The notes: generated by a model not told the origin, from the sequence alone. A stretch of 42,940 nt of DNA from Clostridia bacterium (GCA_017462965.1 JAFTQC010000064.1:1-42940), one strand, 5' to 3'; shown: positions 25,871 to 34,632, counted from the stretch's first letter. Numbers and translations: made by a program.

Positions 25871-28012
25871 TTATGCACGAAGGCTAGAAAAGTTCTTAGC
25901 CTTCTTGAGGTTCGGGAGAGAGTTCTTGAAAGAGGTTTGAATTTTCTTTGCATAGAACTCTTTTGCTCGTTCAGGTGTGTCAAGCTTGTCTCGATTGGAA
26001 TCGAGGATTCTTGCAAGTTTGGGATCGAGTTCAAAATTATCCTCGAACGTCATCGTAGCCAACCACTTGGCAAGCATGTCACGTTTTTCCTTCAGATTGT
26101 TGACGCGTTCGTCGGTTGATTCGATTTCGATGCCGTCGAAAAGAGTGACTTTGCGGCGAGTGTATTCGTTTCGCTCATAGTCATACTCCTTACGCTGCTC
26201 GATGCTAATCAGGTGAGGTGCAACCTCTTTAAGAATGGCTGCGTCCACCATGATTGCGGAGGAAAACAGGTAAAGCGTTTGCTGACCATTGTCGCCCTTA
26301 TACTTCAGCGAAATGTTTCTGGGCAAACCAAGCATGTATTTGCTGGGCAGGGTAGTCGAGAACAGGTTGAGCTTGCGCTTAGAGGGATCGTTAGGATTAG
26401 AATACCATCCATTAGATTCCCTGATGTACAAGAATTCAACCAGACCGGCAGCACAGGCCTTCAGAATATCATTGCGGTTGCCGCTGGAGTAAACCACATC
26501 GCCATAGATATTCTCAAGAATATCATAAAGCTTAGAGCGAAGCTCGAGAACACGGAAGTAATTGCGTTCGATAACCCCATCGAAGGGATCAGAACTGGAA
26601 TTAATTCGTTGCTTAACGAAGTTGAAGCAATCGAGTTCAGCAAGCAGGTCGCTTCTGATTTCCTTGGAGAATCGATTGTACGAAACGTTGGATTTCTTGA
26701 TACCACCGAATTCCGAGAGCGCAGCTATGGTTACCACATCGGACAAGACACCCAGCTTGTGGGCTTCAACAATCATTCGAGCATAGCGTACCGAAAGAGG
26801 CAGCTGTGCCATGATGAGACCGATTTTGGTGACTTGATTGTTGTTATCAAAAGCGCCGAGGGTACGAAGCGTCTGCTGGGATGCCAGAATTTTCTCAAAA
26901 GGCGGCTGATGGAAGAACTTTACGTTAGTTGCATCCACACCAATCGAGGCCAGTTTGAGAACAATCTGGTTGATACTGCCAGTGTAGATATCCGGAGTGG
27001 GGAATTCATCCAAATGCACCAGGCGAATATCGTTGCACCAAACGTAGATACCGGGTTTAGTACGACCGGCTCGGCCTTTTCGCTGGATGTAGTCAGACCG
27101 GCTAATCTTACCGATAGTAAGAGTATCGAGACCTTCTACGTTTTCCATGTGGCGTTCAAGGCCACTGTCCACAACAGCATCAATATCAGGGATAGTGATA
27201 CTGGTCTGGGCAATGTTGGTGGCAAGGATTACCTTGGGTTTGCTTGCAGGCTTGAAAACGATTTGCTGCTCGGAAAGCGGCAAATCACCGTGGAGGCGAA
27301 GCATTTCGGCATCGAGCCCCATTTTTTCAAGCGCGTTGATATTCTTTTCAATCTCGCGCTTTCCAGGAACAAACGCCAAAACGTTATGCCCCTTGCTGGC
27401 GAGTTCGTAGATGGAATCAACGAAATCATCGCTACGACGCTCGATTTCTTTGACATGAAACTGCTTGCCGGGGATTTTGAGTACTGGGGCATTATTGAAA
27501 AACTTCGAGGTCGCGTCGACGTCCATGGTTGCGGACATCAAAATGACCTTGGTTTTCCAACCAGCCCGAATTTTCTGATGAATCCAAGCAATGAGCGTTT
27601 CGACGTTGATCGTCCACTCCTGTAACTCATCAATGATGAGAACGCCGTTGGCAAGGATGTCGTTGTGATGAAGTTCTCTCATGAGCTCTAACCCCTCAGT
27701 AGTGTAGAGGATTCGAGTGTGTTTAGAGAAGTTCTTTTCATATCCGGTTTGGAAACCGACAACATCACCGACTTCAGAGTGCAATTCGTTGGATACACGG
27801 TCGCAAAGTGCTGCAGCTGCGGTTCTGGAAGGTACGGTCAAAACGACATTGTTGTAACCAGCTTCCAAAAGGTATTGAGGTACTTGAGTTGATTTGCCTG
27901 CGCCAGTTTCCGCAGAAATGATGGAAACCTGGTTTTTGGCAACCATATCCAAAATCTGTTTTTTGTATTTGCTCACAGGGTAACAATTCCGTTCGACTAA
28001 AGCGTTTTCCAT
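25871..28012 (-). CDS. DEAH/RHA-type RNA helicase, foreign composition
   Basis: 713 residues of the HrpA/HrpB-like superfamily 2 helicases. Motif I is AETGAGKSTQVPQ, motif II reads IIDELQ instead of DEAH, motif III LMSATMD, motif V TNIAQTSITIPD, motif VI QRKGRAGRT. The helicase-associated HA2 domain follows (LGAFDNNNQVTKIGLIMAQLPL). The usual C-terminal OB fold is not obvious. ATG 28012 was chosen because AAAGGGAG lies six bases upstream. Base composition is near 50% GC with many C/G-ending codons, unlike neighbours, and it uses in-frame CGG at 27991-27989 and 27100-27098. It therefore looks recently acquired. It has its own TTGACA-17-TACAAT promoter and a strong terminator. Confidence 0.88.
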   Translation of the reverse strand: MENALVERNCYPVSKYKKQILDMVAKNQVSIISAETGAGKSTQVPQYLLEAGYNNVVLTVPSRTAAAALCDRVSNELHSEVGDVVGFQTGYEKNFSKHTRILYTTEGLELMRELHHNDILANGVLIIDELQEWTINVETLIAWIHQKIRAGWKTKVILMSATMDVDATSKFFNNAPVLKIPGKQFHVKEIERRSDDFVDSIYELASKGHNVLAFVPGKREIEKNINALEKMGLDAEMLRLHGDLPLSEQQIVFKPASKPKVILATNIAQTSITIPDIDAVVDSGLERHMENVEGLDTLTIGKISRSDYIQRKGRAGRTKPGIYVWCNDIRLVHLDEFPTPDIYTGSINQIVLKLASIGVDATNVKFFHQPPFEKILASQQTLRTLGAFDNNNQVTKIGLIMAQLPLSVRYARMIVEAHKLGVLSDVVTIAALSEFGGIKKSNVSYNRFSKEIRSDLLAELDCFNFVKQRINSSSDPFDGVIERNYFRVLELRSKLYDILENIYGDVVYSSGNRNDILKACAAGLVEFLYIRESNGWYSNPNDPSKRKLNLFSTTLPSKYMLGLPRNISLKYKGDNGQQTLYLFSSAIMVDAAILKEVAPHLISIEQRKEYDYERNEYTRRKVTLFDGIEIESTDERVNNLKEKRDMLAKWLATMTFEDNFELDPKLARILDSNRDKLDTPERAKEFYAKKIQTSFKNSLPNLKKAKNFSSLRA

Positions 28013-28028
28013 GTAGATCTCCCTTTCT

Positions 28029-28045
28029 GTCATTATAGTAATGAC
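28029..28045 (-). promoter_or_regulatory. Palindrome in the helicase leader
   Basis: GTCATTA-TAG-TAATGAC, a perfect 7-bp inverted repeat 17 bases before the start codon. It could be an operator or an RNA hairpin next to the ribosome site. Confidence 0.45.
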
Positions 28046-28074
28046 GGTAAATTTTTTATGAAACGTCCACCAAT

Positions 28075-28103
28075 ATTGTAACATTTTTACAGAATTATGT
28101 CAA
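28075..28103 (-). promoter_or_regulatory. Promoter of the helicase gene
   Basis: On the minus strand: TTGACA (28103-28098), 17 bases, TACAAT (28080-28075). Confidence 0.8.
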
Positions 28104-28128
28104 GTTGACAAATTCTAGATTTTGGTAA

Positions 28129-28157
28129 TTGCAAAGCTATTTTTAATGTAGTAAAAT
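28129..28157 (+). promoter_or_regulatory. Promoter of the pilin-like gene
   Basis: TTGCAA (28129-28134), 17 bases, TAAAAT (28152-28157); divergent from the helicase promoter. Confidence 0.5.
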
Positions 28158-28199
28158 AATTGTATATAGGTGTATTATGATGGGAAGAGGAGTGATATT

Positions 28200-29654
28200 A
28201 TGCGTGATTCTAAGGGTATATCAATGATTTCACTTATTGTTACTGTTATATGTACGATTTTACTTGCCGCAATGGCTATTGGGACAGGTTCGAGATATAT
28301 AAGAGAGAGCAGAAGTAAAGATCGAGCTACTTTTGTATCTGTTATGTCAAATGCGGTAGCAAAAAGACATGCCGATACCGTTTTGAATTCACTTGCATAT
28401 CCATATCTTGGGTATTATATAAATGATAGTGTAATATTTGAAAAAATATTTGTTCCAAAGGTATCTGAACCAATAAAATATGAAAATGGAATTTGGTATG
28501 TTCTAGATACTGCTACAGCAAGAGGATTAGGTGTAAAAGAACCCGAAAAATACATAGAAACAATAGATATAAGTTATCCGGAGCTAGTAAAAGTTGCATT
28601 AGTTGATTATGCTACTGGAAATGTATATTTGATAGATGCTTATGCTTCAGAAATGTCTGGATTAGACAGTGTAATTTCTGGACCAGTAATTGGACATGAC
28701 CATAGATATGTGGATGAGCTAAATTATCCAAACTGTACAGAACCTTTAAAATGTGCTGATTGTGGCTTTATTTTGAAGGAGTCATTAGGACATAAGTATG
28801 ATGCAGATCAACACCCAGAACCAGCGTCTGGAGATGAAGAAAATGCGCATTATAATAGACAATGTATAGTCTGCGGAATGCAAGGTGGATATGAGCCACA
28901 CGATTTTGAATATGTACATTTAATTAAAAATGATCTTTGGTATCATAAGTCATATTGTGTAATTTGTGAATATGAAAAGAAATATGGTATAGAAACAGAA
29001 GAAAGATGTACAGAGGTAATAAAATTATCAGAATCGGAATCTGAAAGATCTAAGAATCATATTCGTTTTTGTAGAGTTTGCGGATATTCTGTAAGTGAAG
29101 GTCATGACATAGGATACAGACGAATTTCAGAAAGTATGCATGAGAAATATTGTTTAAACGAATTATGTGGACATACAATTACAAGAGAATACCATGTTGA
29201 TGCCAACAATGATAGTAAGTGTGATTTGTGTAATTCGGAGATAGTTTCATACTCTTATCCACAGCTTGGAATTGTAGAAATGGTAAATGCAAATCCAATT
29301 AGTGAAGAACAAAAATACATGGCTAAATATGGCGATAATATTTCATTAAAAATAGTAGCTGATAAGGCAATAAGAAAAGAAACATTAGAGGTTATAATTG
29401 CAGGACAAAAAGTTCCACAAGATGCGCTAGTTACATCGGATAACAAAACGTGGAATATTACATTCTATTTAAATCCAAATGTTGCAATACCTAACGGTAA
29501 CATTGCATTTAGAATAACATGTGAGTCATTGTCAGGAGTTGAACTTCCAGCACCAATTACATCTCCATCAGATGGAAAAAGAGTAGTATTTGATGGAACA
29601 GCACCGATGATTCAATATATTCAAAAAGTAGATAGAGTTGATGAAAAAGAATAA
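28200..29654 (+). CDS. Pilin-like membrane protein with repeated CxxC ribbons
   Basis: 484 residues. The N-terminus (SKGISMISLIVTVICTILLAAM) resembles a type IV prepilin/pseudopilin segment (KGFTLIELLVV type), but the position of the conserved Glu is Ser, so processing and assembly are uncertain. After a 150-residue globular part come five CxxC-type ribbons between about 185 and 350 (CADCG, CIVCG, CVICE, CRVCG, CDLCN), spaced with His residues, suggesting zinc-binding repeats. A C-terminal beta domain (about 365-480) looks like a bacterial Ig-type module. AGAGGAG lies seven bases before ATG 28200. I infer an exported, cell-attached protein; the function is unknown. Confidence 0.7.
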   Translation: MRDSKGISMISLIVTVICTILLAAMAIGTGSRYIRESRSKDRATFVSVMSNAVAKRHADTVLNSLAYPYLGYYINDSVIFEKIFVPKVSEPIKYENGIWYVLDTATARGLGVKEPEKYIETIDISYPELVKVALVDYATGNVYLIDAYASEMSGLDSVISGPVIGHDHRYVDELNYPNCTEPLKCADCGFILKESLGHKYDADQHPEPASGDEENAHYNRQCIVCGMQGGYEPHDFEYVHLIKNDLWYHKSYCVICEYEKKYGIETEERCTEVIKLSESESERSKNHIRFCRVCGYSVSEGHDIGYRRISESMHEKYCLNELCGHTITREYHVDANNDSKCDLCNSEIVSYSYPQLGIVEMVNANPISEEQKYMAKYGDNISLKIVADKAIRKETLEVIIAGQKVPQDALVTSDNKTWNITFYLNPNVAIPNGNIAFRITCESLSGVELPAPITSPSDGKRVVFDGTAPMIQYIQKVDRVDEKE

Positions 29655-29659
29655 AAAAA

Positions 29660-29690
29660 GGACAAGGGGACGGTTCTCTTGTCCTTTTTT
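29660..29690. terminator. Bidirectional family A terminator
   Basis: GGACAAG (29660-29666) pairs with CTTGTCC (29678-29684) with A run before and T run after. It serves the pilin-like gene (+) and dnaC-like gene (-). The loop is GGGACGGTTCT. Confidence 0.85.
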
Positions 29691-29699
29691 ATTTAATAG

Positions 29700-30701
29700 T
29701 TATTGCTTCATACGAATATCTTCACCAAAGAATCGACAAATATTAAAGTGGCCAATTAATCTAGATAAGATACGAGAATCATACATTTTACTAAGTTCTT
29801 CGAGAGAAAAATTAGTAGAAATTATAGTTTTTGTATTTGGAGTGATAAGTCTTGCGTTAAGAATAGTGAATATTTCTGAAAATTTAGCAGCTGTAAGATT
29901 TTCAGTGCCTAAGTCATCAATAATCAAAAGATTAACGTTAAAAAGACTATTATATAAATCATTTGAAGAGCTAGCATTAAATTTATTGTTACTGTATTTA
30001 TAATTGAAAATGTTATCCAAAAGAAGTGGAGATGTTTGATATAAAACATTGTATCCACTTTTTATTATTTCATTAGCGATACAGCTTGATATATATGTTT
30101 TTCCAATTCCAGTAGAACCAGTAAATAATAGATTCTTTTGTTTAGGATTATCAAAATTCTTTATAAAATCCTCTGAAATATTTAATATTTTTTTGACATT
30201 CTCTCTTGGTGAAATATCGGATTTATATTTCGTAGGATTAGGAATATCAGAAAATAAATTTAAATCAAGATTTGCAAAGGTTTCTGTTTTTAGACTATGC
30301 ATATTTGATTTATTATAAGCTTCATTTAAAAGTTCTTGTCTCATACATGAACACATTTCACTCAGACCATCATTTATAACATATCCAGTGTCATTGCATT
30401 TATGGCAAGAATATTTTGGAACCAAATTAACATTTAATTCCTTCAAAATATCTTCTTTAACATTTTTAAGCGAAATAATTTTAGATTGTAAATTTTCAAT
30501 CTCTTTTTGATTTTCAACAGAAGATGGTCTTATTGAAAGTTTTGCTGTTTGAATACCAAGTTTAGTTATTTCTTTATCAATTTCAGAAAGACGAGGAGTA
30601 GATTCATATATTGCTTTTTTCTCAGAAAGAAACGCAGCATCTGCTTGGTTACGTCTTATTTCATATTGTCGTTCAATTCGTTTAATTGCTTCTGCGAACA
30701 T
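29700..30701 (-). CDS. DnaC/DnaI-type helicase loader ATPase
   Basis: 333 residues. The N-terminal helical part (about 1-90) is followed by a Cys cluster CHKCNDTGY...CSC that may bind zinc. The AAA+ domain has Walker A FTGSTGIGKT, Walker B LLIIDDLG, sensor STNFSLEEL and a C-terminal Arg finger in SRILSRLIGH. Loaders of this type place the replicative helicase on DNA with help from DnaD. The gene starts 23 bases after the DnaD-like gene, an arrangement common in Clostridia. An IstB-like transposition ATPase is a less likely alternative because no transposase is near. Confidence 0.88.
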   Translation of the reverse strand: MFAEAIKRIERQYEIRRNQADAAFLSEKKAIYESTPRLSEIDKEITKLGIQTAKLSIRPSSVENQKEIENLQSKIISLKNVKEDILKELNVNLVPKYSCHKCNDTGYVINDGLSEMCSCMRQELLNEAYNKSNMHSLKTETFANLDLNLFSDIPNPTKYKSDISPRENVKKILNISEDFIKNFDNPKQKNLLFTGSTGIGKTYISSCIANEIIKSGYNVLYQTSPLLLDNIFNYKYSNNKFNASSSNDLYNSLFNVNLLIIDDLGTENLTAAKFSEIFTILNARLITPNTKTIISTNFSLEELSKMYDSRILSRLIGHFNICRFFGEDIRMKQ

Positions 30702-30724
30702 AAAATCCCTCCTAAAAAATAAAA

Positions 30725-31702
30725 TTAATTCATGTAAAATTGACTAAAATCATTAACTTGAGTTGAATCGTTTGTGTTATGAAACTTTTGAATTGATGGT
30801 ATGCTTGAAATTGTTTGTTGTTTAAAGTCTTTTTGCTTTTGTTTTTGTTCTTTCATAAATGTTGTTATTTCTTCTTCTGTTGAAAGTTTGCGCTCATGCC
30901 AATCAGAAATAATTTTATCAATATAATCGAAGCTAGGATTTGTTTTTGAAGTAGTTTTCTTAAGTGCAATCTCTATAACATTCAAAGGATAATTGAAATC
31001 CATAACCCATTTGTCTACATAAGCTTCTTCATATTGAGATAATTTTCTTGAAAGTCCCAATTTTTTAGAAACAGTTTTCTTTATATTCATTAAATTTTCA
31101 AAGTTTGCATAATATTCATCAAGTTCATTCATGTTTGTTATGTTACTCTTATGCCATCCATCGGCAACTGCAAATAGATAATTTCTATGTAATGCCTGTC
31201 TATCAAAGCAGTATTGAAATAGAGCAATAACAACATCTTCATCAAATTTATATTTAGAAAACAGCATATCTATATCAGTATACCAAGTTGGAGACATAAC
31301 ACCTTGGAAAAACATTGCGTTGATTGCACTAACCGCTTGAGTTCTTGCAACATTTTTTGCTGTATTCGCCATAGCATCTTCCAGAGAAGTAGTCATTTTT
31401 GGTTTGTATATTTTGTCAACTTCTTGTTGCTTTAGATCTGATAAAATATATGTTTTCTGTCTTTTCATTATTACATTATTTTTTTCCCAATATTTTAAAC
31501 CCTGTTCAACAGTAGATAGTGGGATTGACAATTTTTTCGATAAATCAAGTGGAGATATTTCACTATTGTATTTACATAAAAATAGACAGTACAAATAAAT
31601 CTTGACATATTCGCCGTTAGCAGCGCCAAGATGTTCTGTTATAAATACTTCTGGTACATTTAAATCCGAAAAAAGCATTGAAGCTTTTTGTTCAAAGTTC
31701 AT
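30725..31702 (-). CDS. dnaD: DnaD-domain replication initiation protein
   Basis: 325 residues. An N-terminal winged helix (about 30-95, SPLDLSKKLSIPLSTVEQGLKYWEKNNVI) is followed by two DnaD-like helical domains; the second shows the YEEAYVDKWVMDFNYPLNVIEIALKK-type motif, also common to phage replication proteins. Such proteins act with DnaB/DnaI-type loaders at oriC or restart sites. AGGGGGAG lies seven bases before ATG 31702. The promoter TTGATT-17-TATATT is immediately upstream. With dnaC it forms a two-gene unit ending at the 29660 terminator. Confidence 0.85.
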   Translation of the reverse strand: MNFEQKASMLFSDLNVPEVFITEHLGAANGEYVKIYLYCLFLCKYNSEISPLDLSKKLSIPLSTVEQGLKYWEKNNVIMKRQKTYILSDLKQQEVDKIYKPKMTTSLEDAMANTAKNVARTQAVSAINAMFFQGVMSPTWYTDIDMLFSKYKFDEDVVIALFQYCFDRQALHRNYLFAVADGWHKSNITNMNELDEYYANFENLMNIKKTVSKKLGLSRKLSQYEEAYVDKWVMDFNYPLNVIEIALKKTTSKTNPSFDYIDKIISDWHERKLSTEEEITTFMKEQKQKQKDFKQQTISSIPSIQKFHNTNDSTQVNDFSQFYMN

Positions 31703-31725
31703 ATGTAATCTCCCCCTATGGTAGT

Positions 31726-31754
31726 AATATACCTTTTTTAGGGGTGAAAATCAA
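31726..31754 (-). promoter_or_regulatory. Promoter of the dnaD-dnaC pair
   Basis: On the minus strand: TTGATT (31754-31749), 17 bases, TATATT (31731-31726). Confidence 0.7.
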
Positions 31755-31792
31755 CTTCTTTTTTGATAAGGTAAATAGAAAATTTTCTATTC

Positions 31793-31955
31793 TTTTAATG
31801 ATGCGCACTTGGGTGCGGAGTTTTAGGGGATAGTATTTGCCGGACGGCATAGATTCCTTTCTGTAGGGGGATACAGAAAACATTTTAGGAAATTTTTAAA
31901 AATTTTTTGGGGGATAATATAAATTTTCTCCGCACCCAACTACACATCATTAAAA
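31793..31955. repeat. 163-base structured element with 28-base terminal inverted repeats
   Basis: Left arm 31793-31820 (TTTTAATGATG, five unmatched bases, TTGGGTGCGGAG) and right arm 31928-31955 are complementary. Inside are two further stems: TGCCG-GA-CGGCA (31838-31849) and TTTCTGTA-GGGGGA-TACAGAAA (31858-31879). No ORF. It lies between the end of the secretion-like operon and the dnaD promoter; it could be a terminator, a structured RNA, a replication or transfer site, or a small non-autonomous element. Confidence 0.7.
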
Positions 31956-31960
31956 TAAAC

Positions 31961-32251
31961 TTATTTTTTGTTTTCGTTTACATATTTTTTTGAACAAATA
32001 TAGTGCTTAAAAATGCATATTAAAAAATGTAATAAAGGTTCTTTATGGATACTAGTATTAGCGAGTAAAAATATTGGTAAAAACCCGAGGATGAAAATGT
32101 ATATAGATATCATCAGAGGTGCCTCTAATTTTGACAAAAAAAGGGCAAAAATGAACGCAATTATACAAAATGGCAAACATATCTTATATTCAAATACACC
32201 TAAAAATTTGGGAGAATAATCGTAATTAAAAGGAAAGATGAATGTACGCAT
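31961..32251 (-). CDS. VirB3/PrgI-like small membrane protein
   Basis: 96 residues with an N-terminal FPFNYDYSPKFLGVFEYK stretch, then two membrane helices (LPFCIIAFIFALFL and MISIYIFILGFLPIFLLA), then a basic tail. This is the layout of VirB3/PrgI-type inner-membrane components of type IV secretion systems; the sequence match is by pattern only. AAAGGA is seven bases before ATG 32251 and directly follows the TAG of the restored VirB6-like frame, so the two genes are tightly coupled. Last gene of the operon. Confidence 0.6.
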   Translation of the reverse strand: MRTFIFPFNYDYSPKFLGVFEYKICLPFCIIAFIFALFLSKLEAPLMISIYIFILGFLPIFLLANTSIHKEPLLHFLICIFKHYICSKKYVNENKK

Positions 32252-32264
32252 TTTGATATCCTTT

Positions 32265-33162
32265 CTATCTTGAAATCATTGAACGTATCCCAGTAAGACC
32301 TGATTGAAAATTAGTTCCAATTCCTAGACCGCCCCATAAACTCTTTGACAAACTGATTTGACTTCAAAAGGGCTGTTATTGAGCCGACAAGAAGAATCTT
32401 GTTAAAGAGGGAATTATTGTTTTCACGAATTAAAGCGTAAGGAATTAAAAGCATTACTGAAATAACAACTTGAAGAATTAGTAGTGAAAGAAGACATTTA
32501 AACCAACTTTTGAAAAAACCTTCTGTTGAATTTGTTGATAAACAAAGGATTGCAAAGGGAGATAATAACATCAATACTTCTACTAAAATGTATCTAAACG
32601 CAAAACTTATTATCAATGCAAATGACGAGATAGAAAGCATTCCGCTCAAAACACCATCAAGAGAGAAAACATCGTAGGAAACGGAAACAGAATCGTTTAG
32701 GAGTGAAATAAGAGTTTCAAAAGATATGTTTTTTCCAAAAACATTTTTCCCTAATTCGCAAAAGAATGAGCTTATAAGGTTTGTAGCTGAAATTAGAAAT
32801 TTACAAATAGGTAAAGAATAATTCATTGCAATACCTGCAAGAAAAGCTCTCATAAAAAATTTAGAGGGGGATTCTATTTGCGTAGCAGTAAGGTTTGCGA
32901 TTACTAATCTTGCAGCGTAATAAATTACAAACGCTGTAAATAAGCAATTAGCAAGAAGCAAAACGCCACTAGTAGGTGATGTACTTAAAAGTTTATTCAT
33001 TTTATCTCCGGTTGAAAAAATATTTTTATCAATAAAAACTAATTCATCTAGCAAAGGGAAAATATTTGAATCTATTGAAGAAAATAGATTTGAACATAAA
33101 GTGTTAATTATTTCAACTACTACTGACGCAATGCTTACGCTATTTGAAATTGTTTCGCTCAT
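32265..33162 (-). CDS. VirB6/TrbL-like polytopic membrane protein, with +1 frameshift near the 3' end
   Basis: Frame 0 from ATG 33162 gives 277 residues with about six membrane helices (for example GVLLLANCLFTAFVIYYAA and LLSLLILQVVISVMLLIPYA), the pattern of VirB6/TrbL channel proteins. After CGG (32331-32329) frame 0 ends quickly as RSRNWN at TAA 32313-32311. The +1 frame instead reads MGGLGIGTNFQSGL then TGIRSMISR and stops at TAG 32267-32265, immediately before the ribosome site of the VirB3-like gene. The joined product is 298 residues. The fit of this stop to the next ribosome site favours the shifted reading. TAGGAG precedes ATG 33162, eight bases after the pilin-like gene. Confidence 0.75.
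32329..32334 (-). other. Predicted +1 frameshift site at CGG (site 3)
   Basis: Minus strand: frame 0 GGG CGG TCT; restored frame GGG (C) GGT CTA GGA. The new frame is closed upstream by TGA 32366-32364 and the old by TAA 32311; this is the only in-frame CGG between them. Confidence 0.65.
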
Positions 33163-33170
33163 AATAACTC

Positions 33171-33497
33171 CTATCCGAATAGCGATTGAAGTGCTGAAAT
33201 TACTGGGTCTATTAGCAAAATAAATGTGTATGAAAAGATAGTACTTCTAATTAATTTTTTGCCTACAGCTATTTTTTCTTCATCACCAAAACTGAATTTT
33301 TTCATGAGTAGTCCACTACCAATAGCTACTGCTGCAGCTGGTGTGGCAATTTTAACAATCCAACTTTGAATTTCTGAGAGGGCATTTGCTATTTTTGAAG
33401 TTAAATCATTGCCAGAAAAAAGTCCTGCATATGAAATACTAGTAAAAGATAAAACTAGTAATGTGGTCAATGTTAGTGCTATAAATTTTTTCTTCAT
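33171..33497 (-). CDS. VirB2/TrbC-like pilin subunit
   Basis: 108 residues: a cleavable signal peptide (KKKFIALTLTTLLVLSFTSI, cleavage after SYA), then two hydrophobic helices (IVKIATPAAAVAIGSGLLM and STIFSYTFILLIDPVISALQ) separated by a short basic loop. This is the VirB2/TrbC pilin layout. AAGGAG precedes ATG 33497. It lies 16 bases after the VirD4-like gene and eight before the VirB6-like gene, matching a secretion-channel operon. Confidence 0.65.
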   Translation of the reverse strand: MKKKFIALTLTTLLVLSFTSISYAGLFSGNDLTSKIANALSEIQSWIVKIATPAAAVAIGSGLLMKKFSFGDEEKIAVGKKLIRSTIFSYTFILLIDPVISALQSLFG

Positions 33498-33513
33498 AGT
33501 TAATCTCCTTGAT

Positions 33514-34632
33514 TTAAATAAAGTGTTTTTGATGCGCTGGCGAAAGTTTCACTACGCATGGTTTTAATATTTCGCGTCCAGTTGTAATAAAGCATATTGC
33601 CTCAAATGTCTTTAGTTTCATCGAGAAAGCGTTGATATCATATATGAAGTCATGCTCAATGTGAGTACTGATACTTTCGGAAATATTAGAGTTTTCTGAT
33701 TTGAAGGTTTTTAAAATATAATTATATTTTGTTTCTTTTGCATTTTCGGATAAACTCCTAGAAAACTTGACTTTATCCTCCTTTCCAAGTTGCTTTTGAG
33801 CTTCTTCAATTGTAAATAAATCATCAGTTCGAAACCAAATTTTATTCACGAGACTTTGTATAATTACTTTTGCGGCAGCCTGTTCTTTAACTGCGTTTAA
33901 AAGAGAAGTATAACTTTGTGTTGAAACCACATTTATACATTTGGCCTCTCTGCTTTCTGAAAAAAAGTTGGCATCATTTTCTGTGACGTATTCAGAATAT
34001 TCGTCGCATACAAAAGCAACTGGAGAAATATTTGTTTTTTTAGCTAATCTCATTAGTACTTCTGATTGAAAATCAAGTTTTAAATAAGCTGCAATTATCT
34101 TTGAAAGATTTCTGTATTCGGAAACATTCATATTTAAAACTACAATATTATTTCTTAGGTTCTCAAAACCGCTAAAAGTAACATTCTCTTTGTTTGGACA
34201 GAATGTTCGTTTGACATCTAAGTCATTAATAAAAATTTGTGTTATTCGGGAAATTTCAGATTGAATTATAGATAAAACCTTTGAATCTAAAGTTTGAAAC
34301 TCGGATTGGAAGAAATCTAAGCAAGTACTAAGTTCATAAACTTGAGAATAATTTAATTTGTTTGATAAAAATAGATCTTTCACAAATTCAATTTTTTCAG
34401 ATAAATATTTTTTGTTATAAATTAATTTGTGAAGTTCAACAAAAGTAACATATCCGTCGTTATAAATGCGGCATAGTTTTATACATTCTGTAAGATATAG
34501 TTCAACTTTATCAAGCCAGTATGTATCGGTAGCGTTTGTGTTTGAGAATAAAGAAAGAATAGTTCTAAGTCGATTAGCAATTATAGATGGTTTTAAATTA
34601 GGTTTGTCTAAAGGGTTGTAAGTTTCAGATCC
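33514..34632 (-). CDS. C-terminal two thirds of a VirD4-like coupling protein (reached by +1 shift)
   Basis: 372 codons open from GGA 34632 to the stop at 33516-33514. It begins GSETYNPLDKPNLKPS, the segment that follows VIEL in coupling ATPases (the YNPL motif), and continues with DTYWLDKVELYL, Walker B AFVCDEYSEYV and the STQSYTSLLNA motif. There is no ribosome site or start at its beginning; the first ATG (34383) would omit the conserved YNPL region. Together with 34634-35206 it makes a 563-residue protein of normal length. It shows only distant resemblance to the VirD4 at 20069, so the two are not recent duplicates. Confidence 0.8.
   Translation of the reverse strand, partial: GSETYNPLDKPNLKPSIIANRLRTILSLFSNTNATDTYWLDKVELYLTECIKLCRIYNDGYVTFVELHKLIYNKKYLSEKIEFVKDLFLSNKLNYSQVYELSTCLDFFQSEFQTLDSKVLSIIQSEISRITQIFINDLDVKRTFCPNKENVTFSGFENLRNNIVVLNMNVSEYRNLSKIIAAYLKLDFQSEVLMRLAKKTNISPVAFVCDEYSEYVTENDANFFSESREAKCINVVSTQSYTSLLNAVKEQAAAKVIIQSLVNKIWFRTDDLFTIEEAQKQLGKEDKVKFSRSLSENAKETKYNYILKTFKSENSNISESISTHIEHDFIYDINAFSMKLKTFEAICFITTGREILKPCVVKLSPAHQKHFI

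Noticed and set aside
26213-27625. A 470-codon open frame on the plus strand inside the helicase gene
   Set aside because: It is the antisense shadow of the GC-rich helicase, has no good ribosome site at its start, and its translation shows no domain, whereas the minus strand has all helicase motifs.
29700-30701. DnaC-like gene as an IstB transposition helper
   Set aside because: No transposase or terminal repeats are adjacent; the pairing with a DnaD-domain gene fits chromosomal helicase loading.
31793-31955. CRISPR or riboswitch interpretation of the structured element
   Set aside because: There are no regularly spaced direct repeats, and the stems match no riboswitch core that I know; it also ends at the dnaD promoter rather than within a leader.
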